From: an uncultured bacterium
Lineage (GTDB): Bacteria > Planctomycetota > UBA1135 > GCA-002686595
Direction: 5' to 3'
NCBI GenBank assembly: GCA_902826945.1
Contig: CADEGS010000025.1
Location: 1-31,080 of the forward strand
Length of the DNA: 31,080 bases
This document shows, piece after piece, positions 1 to 6,600 of the stretch (its first letter is position 1; each line of letters opens with the position of its first letter). Under the pieces are notes generated by a model. It did not search any database. It saw only the letters and a list, made by a program, of their open reading frames with translations, and was not told the origin of the DNA. The translations under genes and the position numbers were made by a program.

Positions 1-471
1 GCCGACGGCGTTGGCCACGATCGGCGCATCGAGGATCGGCCCGGCAATCAACACATCGGGCCCGAGCATCCGGCCGAACTTGACCTCTTGCCGGAGGTAG
101 CCGGTCTCCTTGAGATCGCCACCCACCTCTCGGATCGTGGTCACCCCGTTGGCCAGGAACAGCGGCAGGGCCCGCTCCTTGTACCCGAACAGGTGGGCAT
201 GGAGGTCCCAGAGCCCCGGAATCAGATACATCCCGGTCGCGTCGATCCGGTTGGTCACCTGGCCGAGCTTCAGCTTCCCCGTCGGGCCGATCGCCACGAT
301 GCGCTCGCCGTCGAGCGCCACGGTCATGTTCGGTTGGGCGCCCCGATCCGTTCCGTCGATCAGGGTCACGTGCTCGAAGGCCACCGACGCCGCGGGCCCG
401 TCGCCTCCGCCACAGGCGGCGGCCGCCAGCACCGCCACCGCCCACCAGCGACCCGCCCCGCGCGCCGTCAC
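1..471 (-). CDS. Secreted amidohydrolase, N-terminal part (runs off the window)
   Basis: I translated this frame by hand from the GTG at 469-471; it stays open to base 1 (157 residues). The N-terminus is a basic stretch, a hydrophobic core and AAAACGGG, which looks like a lipoprotein or secretion signal. The mature part carries a typical amidohydrolase entry: VTLIDGTDRG, then GMYLIPGLWDLHAHLF. The HAH pair supplies two metal ligands in the imidazolonepropionase-like branch of the superfamily. It continues with LANGVTTIREVGGD, also typical. It starts four bases after the stop of the amidohydrolase fragment at 476-1645, so the two looked like a tandem pair in the host. Base composition is clearly less GC-rich than the phage genes. 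The substrate cannot be told. The GTG start is chosen for the signal sequence and the neighbouring stop. Confidence 0.75.
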   Translation of the reverse strand, partial: MTARGAGRWWAVAVLAAAACGGGDGPAASVAFEHVTLIDGTDRGAQPNMTVALDGERIVAIGPTGKLKLGQVTNRIDATGMYLIPGLWDLHAHLFGYKERALPLFLANGVTTIREVGGDLKETGYLRQEVKFGRMLGPDVLIAGPILDAPIVANAVG

Positions 472-475
472 CCGG

Positions 476-1645
476 CTACGGCCGGTCCCAAACATCGACC
501 GGCTTGGTGTCCCGCCGGTACATCTCGGGAACCACCCACCAGGTGTCGCCATATTTGCGCGACGTGGGCCAGATCTCGTCGAGCGAGTTGGCGTCATAGA
601 GCGTCCCACCCTTCATTACGTACTGAATGTTGGCCGTCTGCCGGATGTTCTCGAGCGGATTGCCGTTGAGCACCATCAAATCGCCCAGTTTGCCAACCGT
701 AATCGACCCGAGATCCCCCTCGAGGCCAAGGAAGGTGGCCCCGTGCATGCTGGCGATCTCGAGCGCGGTCATGTTGCCGGTGGCCTTGGCCGCCATCCAC
801 ACGTCCCAGTGCGAACCCAGCCCGGCCTGTTGTCCGTGCGAACCGATGGCGCTGTACCCGCCGGCCGCCACGATGTCCGCGATCTGCTGGGCGATGATGT
901 CCTTCGAATAGTCCGTTTCCGGCCGCATGATGAACCGACGGGTGTGGGGAATCAACTGCCGCCACGGGACCCATCGCTGCTGCTTCGGGTCGAGCCAGAT
1001 CGGGCTCTCCTGCCAGAAGTACTCCTCGTTCCACGCCCCGAACCCGCTGACCAGCGGCGTGTGAGAGTAAACGTAGCGCGCCTTGCCAAGAAAGGTCGTC
1101 ACGTCGGCGTAGAGCGGCGAGTGCACGGTGACGTGCTCCCCGCCGGTATGGCCGTCCATGACCATGCCGAGCTTGTGGCCAAGGTCCATGCTGCCTTCGG
1201 CCGTGGCTCGCATGCCGAGGCGGCGGGCGGCTTCCACCGACCACTGGCGCGCTTGCCGGGTGGGCTGAAGGTACTGCTTGAGCAGCAGGGCGCCCCAAGA
1301 TTGCCGGCGAGCCACCTCCTTGAGCGCCACCTCGAGGCTCGTCACCTCGCTGGTGCCCGGGGAGTCACCGTCCGCCCGCCAGCCCACGCCGCGCACCTGG
1401 CCCACCAGGTAGGCACCGTCGCCGACCTCAAAGCCCGCCACGTCCCCCTCGCGCGCCGGCGAGCCGCGCGGCAGGTCGTGCAGCGTGGCGAGGTAGCAGC
1501 CCGGCCCGCCGGGCAGCACGTGCTGGATCGTCACCGACAGCACGCGCGGGCGCGACCAGCTCGGCGTGAGGTGCACCCGCGTCGGGCGCGGCCACCTGAG
1601 CCCGCGGAGCTCGGGCAGCGCGCCCCCGCCCCGGCGGAGGATCAC
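476..1645 (-). CDS. Fusion ORF: phage N-terminus joined in frame to the C-terminal part of a host amidohydrolase
   Basis: One 389-codon frame starts with GTG inside a GTGA overlap with the gene at 1642-2202. Residues about 1-95 are Pro/Arg/Gly-rich with phage-like codon use (LSVTIQHVLPGGPGCYLATL, EVGDGAYLVGQVRG) and may be a small virion protein. From about residue 105 the protein is an unmistakable amidohydrolase: SWGALLLKQYLQPTR, VTAEG-type strand (RATAEGS), GYSAIGSHGQQAGLGSH, MHGATFLGLEGDLGS, VGKLGDLMVLNGNPLENI. These C-terminal signatures are those of the secreted Gemmatimonadota/Acidobacteriota-type amidohydrolases. The enzyme's N-terminal half, including its HxH motif, is missing, so this is not a working enzyme. 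The simplest reading is that the phage end lies inside the host gene and the frames happen to match. A misassembled contig is the alternative. Confidence 0.7.
   Translation of the reverse strand: MILRRGGGALPELRGLRWPRPTRVHLTPSWSRPRVLSVTIQHVLPGGPGCYLATLHDLPRGSPAREGDVAGFEVGDGAYLVGQVRGVGWRADGDSPGTSEVTSLEVALKEVARRQSWGALLLKQYLQPTRQARQWSVEAARRLGMRATAEGSMDLGHKLGMVMDGHTGGEHVTVHSPLYADVTTFLGKARYVYSHTPLVSGFGAWNEEYFWQESPIWLDPKQQRWVPWRQLIPHTRRFIMRPETDYSKDIIAQQIADIVAAGGYSAIGSHGQQAGLGSHWDVWMAAKATGNMTALEIASMHGATFLGLEGDLGSITVGKLGDLMVLNGNPLENIRQTANIQYVMKGGTLYDANSLDEIWPTSRKYGDTWWVVPEMYRRDTKPVDVWDRP
1290..1400. other. Probable phage/host junction (prophage right boundary or assembly join)
   Basis: Within this interval the encoded protein changes from phage-type sequence to amidohydrolase sequence, and codons such as CAA and TCT that are rare in the phage genes begin to appear. 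The exact base cannot be fixed because only one side of the element is visible. I saw no clear TG...CA transposable-phage end and no tRNA-type attachment site. If the phage is integrated, the attachment core should lie here. Confidence 0.5.
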
Positions 1646-2202
1646 GGGTAGGGGCTCGCGGCGCAGCCGTTGAGGCGCGCGCTGCCGGTGTTCGCGCCGC
1701 TCGCCGCGGTCTCCGCCACCGCGCCCACCAGGCGCAGCCCGCTCGAGGGCGTCAGCCGGCACACCTTCGCCACGTCGTCCCACCACAGCGCCGCGCCCTG
1801 CTGGTTCCAGGCCTCGCCCGGCAGCTTCGCGACCGTGCGCACCCCGAGCACGAACATCGTGGCCGGCAGCCCGGCGCTCGCGCCGATCGAGACCACGCCG
1901 AACAGGTCGCCCACGAGCAGCGACTGCCCGGAGATGCACCCGCCGGCCGGGCTCGTGAACGTGAACGAGTGCGAGACCAGCTGGTTGGCGCGGTTCGCGA
2001 TGATCGAGAGCAGCGCCTGCCCCACCTGGTAGGGCTGGGTCGGGTCGGGCCCGATGCTGCCGAGCGCCAGCACGTAGTTCAGCTCGTCGTTGATCTGCTG
2101 GAACCACGCGGCGTCCAGGAACGTCCCGCGCAGGCCCGCCGGCGCGTTCCCGTTGTCGAACTTGCCGGCCACGTTGCCGGGGAAGGGGATCGTTCCGTAC
2201 AC
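1642..2202 (-). CDS. Virion protein with a DUF2190-like C-terminal domain
   Basis: 186 residues from a GTG start. Residues 1-75 (YGTIPFPGNVAG, AAWFQQINDELNYVLAL) resemble the short N-terminal segments of phage tail fibre or appendage proteins. Residues 90-186 read as a DUF2190 (capsid cement / decoration) domain: SLLVGDLFGVVSIGASAGLPAT, LGVRTVAKLPGEAW, QGAALWWDDVAKVCRL, LVGAVAETAASGANTGSARL. This is the second such domain in the genome; the first (23665-23994) sits beside the major capsid gene. Here the domain lies in the tail-fibre region and is attached to a different N-terminus. It overlaps the downstream fusion ORF by GTGA and follows the gene at 2217-2576 by 14 bases. The role is probably structural; the assignment rests on pattern memory only. 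Confidence 0.65.
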   Translation of the reverse strand: MYGTIPFPGNVAGKFDNGNAPAGLRGTFLDAAWFQQINDELNYVLALGSIGPDPTQPYQVGQALLSIIANRANQLVSHSFTFTSPAGGCISGQSLLVGDLFGVVSIGASAGLPATMFVLGVRTVAKLPGEAWNQQGAALWWDDVAKVCRLTPSSGLRLVGAVAETAASGANTGSARLNGCAASPYP

Positions 2203-2216
2203 GGCTCAGGGTCCTC

Positions 2217-2576
2217 TCAGGGGTGCGGCCGGAGCGCGAGGGAGCGGCCCGCGCGGTGGGCCTCGAGCGGGGCGTGCTGCACGCGCTCGAGAGCGCGCGC
2301 GACCTCGCCCCGGTACTCGCAGCCCGCGGCCTCGAGGGCGACGCCCAGCGCGCCCGAGGCGATCCGCGCGGCCTGGGCCACCAGCCCCTCGGGGATCTTC
2401 CGGCCGCCGGCGCGCGCGCGCTCGAGCTCGTCGAACAGCCGCACGCCGCACAGGGCGAACTCCGCCGCGCGCTGCGCCGCGGGGTCGCCGGCGAGCTCGC
2501 GCACCTGGCGCTCGAGGTGCTCGAGCAGCGGGTCGAGCGCCGCGGGCGCCTCGTCCTCGGCCGCGCGCCTGCTCAC
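2217..2576 (-). CDS. Small helical phage protein of unknown function
   Basis: 119 residues, GTG start in a GTGA overlap with the gene at 2573-3148. The sequence is Ala/Glu/Arg/Leu-rich and almost certainly all-helical (LLEHLERQVRELAGDPAAQ, VRLFDELERARAGG, VAQAARIASGALGVALEAAG). No signal sequence or membrane segment is visible. I do not recognise a family. Its tight coupling to the preceding membrane protein suggests they are made together, perhaps as part of an accessory or lysis-associated pair, but nothing in the sequence proves this. Confidence 0.6.
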   Translation of the reverse strand: MSRRAAEDEAPAALDPLLEHLERQVRELAGDPAAQRAAEFALCGVRLFDELERARAGGRKIPEGLVAQAARIASGALGVALEAAGCEYRGEVARALERVQHAPLEAHRAGRSLALRPHP

Positions 2577-3148
2577 TGGAGCGCCGGCGCGCCGGGGTCG
2601 CCCGGGCCGGGGTCGGGCGCGCTCGCCCCCAGGGCCTCGGCGTAGGCGGTCAGGAACGCCAGCGCGCCGCGCACGCCGACCAGGCCGTAGCGCACAGAGT
2701 CGTCGCGCTGGTCCCCGAGCTCGGTGAGCAGCTGGCGCACGGCCGTCAGACCGGCGCGCGCGTAGCCGAGCATCAGGCCGAGAGAGCGCGGGTCCTCGCC
2801 GTCGCGGATCGCCTGGAGCACGCCGGCGTCGGCCCGCTCGAGCGCCTCGCGCACCACGTCCACCACGCGCGCGCGCGTCGCGTCGCCCTCCGCCAGCGCG
2901 AGCTCGCGCTCGTCCAGCAGGAACTCCACCCCGCCGCGCAGCGCGCCGTGCGCGATCGGCAGCGTCATGTCCTGCCCCGAGCCCTCGGGCGAGCTCGCCC
3001 GGCAGCTGAGCAGCGCGCCCGCCGCGAACACGAGCGCGAACGGCAGGACGAAGATGCCCAGCGCCTCGCACAGGCAGGGGATGAGCGCGCGCACGCGCAC
3101 GCGGCGGGGGAGCGGGAGGGCGGGGCCTTGGTCTCGGTGGTCGGTCAT
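2573..3148 (-). CDS. Membrane-anchored or lipoprotein-like phage protein, unknown function
   Basis: 191 residues, ATG start within an ATGA overlap with the upstream gene. A basic N-terminus (RRVRVRALIP) is followed by a hydrophobic segment at about residues 25-49 ending in LLSC, which fits either a single transmembrane anchor or a lipobox. The remainder is helical and charged (GGVEFLLDERELALAEGDATRARVV, VVREALERADAG), ending in a Pro/Gly/Ala tail. Orientation and hydrophobicity suggest an envelope protein of the infected cell. A spanin-type or superinfection-exclusion role is possible but unproven. No known family is recognised. Confidence 0.6.
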   Translation of the reverse strand: MTDHRDQGPALPLPRRVRVRALIPCLCEALGIFVLPFALVFAAGALLSCRASSPEGSGQDMTLPIAHGALRGGVEFLLDERELALAEGDATRARVVDVVREALERADAGVLQAIRDGEDPRSLGLMLGYARAGLTAVRQLLTELGDQRDDSVRYGLVGVRGALAFLTAYAEALGASAPDPGPGDPGAPALQ

Positions 3149-3600
3149 GGCACGTCCACGGTCGGGGCTGGGAGGTCGAGGGCGAGCTCCACCGCGGAGC
3201 CGGCCACGATCGCGAGGGGCGCACGAGGTGGTACCCACTGCCCCCCCGCGTTGTACAGCACGCGCAGGAGGAGCTGGCGGGTGTAGCGCGTCCCGAAGGG
3301 CGAGAGGATGCGCAGCTGCGCCTTCCACAGGCCCGCCTGGTCGAGGTCCGTCGCGCTGAGCTGGTAGCGCGCCGCCCACGTCCCCGACGTCGCCGGCGGC
3401 ACGGCCGGCTCGAGGATCGCCTCCGCCACGCGCGTCGCCGTCGTCCCGTCGGGCCGCTCGAGGATCAGGTCGAGGCGGTGCGACAGCCGCACGTGCTCGC
3501 TCAGCGCCTCGCCCAGCGGACCCACGGGCGGCACGACGAGCGGCGCCTCGTCCCCGATCTGGAACTCCGGGATGGCGTAGGGGTTGGCGTTGACCGTCAC
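3145..3600 (-). CDS. BppU-like baseplate/fibre N-terminal-domain protein with a C-terminal LELALDLPA tag
   Basis: 151 residues, GTG start in a GTGA overlap with the giant repeat protein. The body (FQIGDEAPLVVPPVGP, LDLILERPDGTTATRV, YQLSATDLDQAGLWKAQLRI) resembles the beta-sandwich that begins many phage baseplate upper and fibre proteins (BppU/DUF2479-type: GD.AP start, DG turn, 'DLDQAGLW' edge). The last residues, GSAVELALDLPAPTVDVP, are a single copy of the repeat found 16 times in the neighbouring 1513-residue protein. The corresponding DNA at about 3171-3195 is a diverged copy of the shared repeat core. The placement of one repeat at the very end suggests it is a tag or docking strand for the partner made immediately before it. 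Confidence 0.65.
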   Translation of the reverse strand: MTVNANPYAIPEFQIGDEAPLVVPPVGPLGEALSEHVRLSHRLDLILERPDGTTATRVAEAILEPAVPPATSGTWAARYQLSATDLDQAGLWKAQLRILSPFGTRYTRQLLLRVLYNAGGQWVPPRAPLAIVAGSAVELALDLPAPTVDVP

Positions 3601-6600
3601 GGGTGCAGCCGGTTCGTCTCGCCGCTCGCCGGCGAGGGCAGCCTAGCGCCGCCGGGGTCGGGTTGGGAGCGCACGCTGAACCAGCCCCCGAAGTCGAGGC
3701 GCAGCTCGACCGGCGCCCCGGCTGCCACGTTGATCGGCACGTCCACGTGCCCGTCGGCGGGGTAGTCGAGGCGCAGCTCGAGCGCTGGCGGCGTCGCGAA
3801 GAGTGCGAGCGCCGAGGCCGGCAGGTCGAGCGCGAGCTCGAGCGCCGGGCCGGCGTCGAGCAGCACGAGCACCACCGGGGAGGGGAGCTCCACCAGGAGC
3901 TCGAGCGCGGGCGGCACGATGAGCTGCGGCGCGACCAGGACGGGCGCCGGGAAGTCGAGCCCGAGCTCGAGCGGCGGCGGCTTGAGCACGCCCGCCACGA
4001 GCACGTCGCCGGCGGGCAGGTCGAGCGCGAGCTCGAGCGCCGCGGCCGCCACCACGACCGCGACCGACACCGAGCCCGCCGGGAAGTCGAGCGCGAGCTC
4101 GAGCGGCTGGCCGACGAGCGCGAACGAGAGCGTGGGCGCGGGCAGGTCGAGCGCGAGCTCGAGCGGCGGTGGCTGCAGCGGCGCCTGCCCCGCCATCACC
4201 GTCGAGGGCGGCAGGTCGAGCGCGAGCTCGAGCGCCGCGGCCTGCACGCGCAGCTCGACGTCCACGTGCGGCGCGGGCAGGTCGAGCGCGAGCTCGAGCG
4301 GGGGCGGCAGGAGCACGGCCTGCAGGACCGCCGGCGCCGGCAGGTCGAGCGCGAGCTCGAGCGGCCAGGGGTAGAGCGTGAGCGGGCCCGCGACCACGAC
4401 GAGCGCGGGCGGCAGGTCGAGCGCGAGCTCGAGCGGCGGCGGCGTCAGCCGGCCCGGGACCACGACCAGGCACGCCGGCAGGTCGAGCGCGAGCTCGAGC
4501 GGCGGGGGGAACAGCGTGGAGCTCAGCTCCTCGAGCCACGCGAGCGCCAGGTCGGCGAAGGGGTGCCCCTCGATCGAGCCGGAGTAGAGGTCGGTGTGCT
4601 CGGTCGTGCCGAGCAGGTTCGCCGAGCTGCTGAACGCGAGCTTGCCGCTGCGCAGGTTGCGCTCGCCGGGGAGGGCGAGCAGGTCCTGGCGCAGGATCGC
4701 GGCGAACCACCCCGCGTGCGTCAGCGTCAGCGCGTTCGACAGCGTGGGGTCGCCGTCCACGTCGCGCGAGAAGTCCGCGCTCTCCAGGTCGTCGTCGGTG
4801 GCGAGCAGGAGCGCCACGTCGCGCGCGCGCGCGCCCTCCTCGCGGATCACCTTGGACGCGCTCGAGGCCTCGAGGACGCCGGCGGCCACGGTCGCGAGCG
4901 AGGCCGCCGGCGCGCCGCCGGCGTTCGGCCAGTGCGCGCCCGAGACCGTCTGCACGAACGCCTCCCACCACGCGACCGGCGCGAGCGCGAGGATCCCGCG
5001 CACGCGCAGGTCGCGCGACGCCTGGCGGCTCTTGAGCGTGGGGAAGCCGTACCAGCGCCCGAGGATCGCCTGCGCCGCGGCCTCGTGCCCCGACGACACG
5101 CCGCACCAGTACACGCGCTCGAGGTCGGCCTCGAGCTCGCGCGCGTGCTCGGCCACGAACTGCAGCGCCTGCGCGCAGTCCTTCTCGGGGAAGTGCACGT
5201 CGGGGTCGTTCCAGCGCGTCGTGCCGGGCAGGCCGAACAGCTCGGCCGCGTCGGGCACGCCGGGCGGGTCGATACCCGACGTCCCCACCGACAGCACGGC
5301 CCCGCCCTGCTCGACCCACCGGAACAGGATCTCCCGCGCCGAGTCGATCACGGCGAGCGGCGGCTCCTCGAAGAACCGCCCCGCGTTGCTGAACACGATG
5401 AGTGGGCGCCCGGAGGTGGGCGGCGACGTGGCGGGGTTCGTGAACAGGTTGGCGACCTTGCGCGGGTGCGGCGAGGTCGTCTCCTGCGGCGCGTAGGAGC
5501 GCTCCGTCGCGCCGGTCGGGTGCCACGCGATCGAGAGCGCCGAGGCCGGCAGGTCGAGCGCGAGCTCGAGCGCGGGCGGCGTGAGGACGAGCTCGGCGAG
5601 CTGCTCCTCGATCCAGTCGAGCACCGCCACCGCCATCGGCGCGGACACCTCGACGTCGCCCGTGAACGTCCCGTCCTCGCTGCCCACGAGCGAGCCCATC
5701 TCGCTCTCGTGCCCGTTCCCCACGTAGAACCGCACGCGCGGCGCGATGCCTGGGAACAGCGTGCGCACCCGGTCCACGAGCAGCGCCGAGAACCACAGGT
5801 CGTGCAGGTTCGCGCCGCCCGGGCCGGTGCCGAGCGCGCCCGCGAGCGTGGGCGTCCCGTCGGGGTTGAGGGAGTAGTCGGTGCTGCCGGCGGGCTCGTC
5901 GCACGCCACGAGGATCGGCGTGGTGGCGGCCAGCGCGCCGGGCAGCAAGATGCGGCGCGCGGGGCTCGCGGCGTCGAGCAGCGCGGGGTCGGCGTCGCCG
6001 AGGGAGCTCGCGTCGAACCCCGTGGACTGCGACTGCCAGCGGTGCGAGATGCCCTGGTTGTACGAGGGCGTGAACGCGGGGAACCACGCGAGCGGGTTCC
6101 ACAGGACGGCGCCGCGGATCTTGCTGCTCGCGCGCAGCTGCGGCGAGCCCGTGGCGCGCGCGAGGTCGGGCCCGAGCGCGGAGAACGCGATCGCGCACGC
6201 GCCCGCGCTCGTGCCCAGCGCGAAGATCGCGCCCGGGTCGAGCGGGTAGGCCGCCTGCGTCTTGATCCACCCGACGCTGTACCACCACTCCTCGTCCGAC
6301 ACCGGGTAGTTGACGTCCTCCCAGCGGCCGCTCGGGTGCCCCGGCGGGTAGAACCAGAAGATGCTGCCCGCCTCGAGGCCCTGGCCGTTGATGCCGGCGA
6401 ACACGACCGCGACGCCGCGCGCGAGCGCCTCGAGGAAGACCGCGTGCGCCGGCGTGGCGGGGTTGAACGCCGCGGGCGGCGAGCCGCCGGCCCAGCCCGC
6501 GAGCGGCGTGACGAGCAGGGACGGCCAGCCGCCCGCCGGCGGCGCGCCCTCGGGCAGCCACACGTGCAGGAAGGCGAGGCCCGGCGGCGTGGTCGTGCGC

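Noticed and set aside
1290..1400. Transposable (Mu-type) phage end
   Set aside because: I saw no convincing TG/CA terminal dinucleotide with end-repeat structure, and no transposase is in the window; the GpA terminase also differs from Mu. The possibility stays open but unsupported.
3680..4504. CRISPR-like array: identical 25-bp repeats with 38-47 bp variable spacers
   Set aside because: The repeats keep one reading frame inside a long coding region, the spacing is a multiple of three, and no cas genes are present. They are protein repeats.
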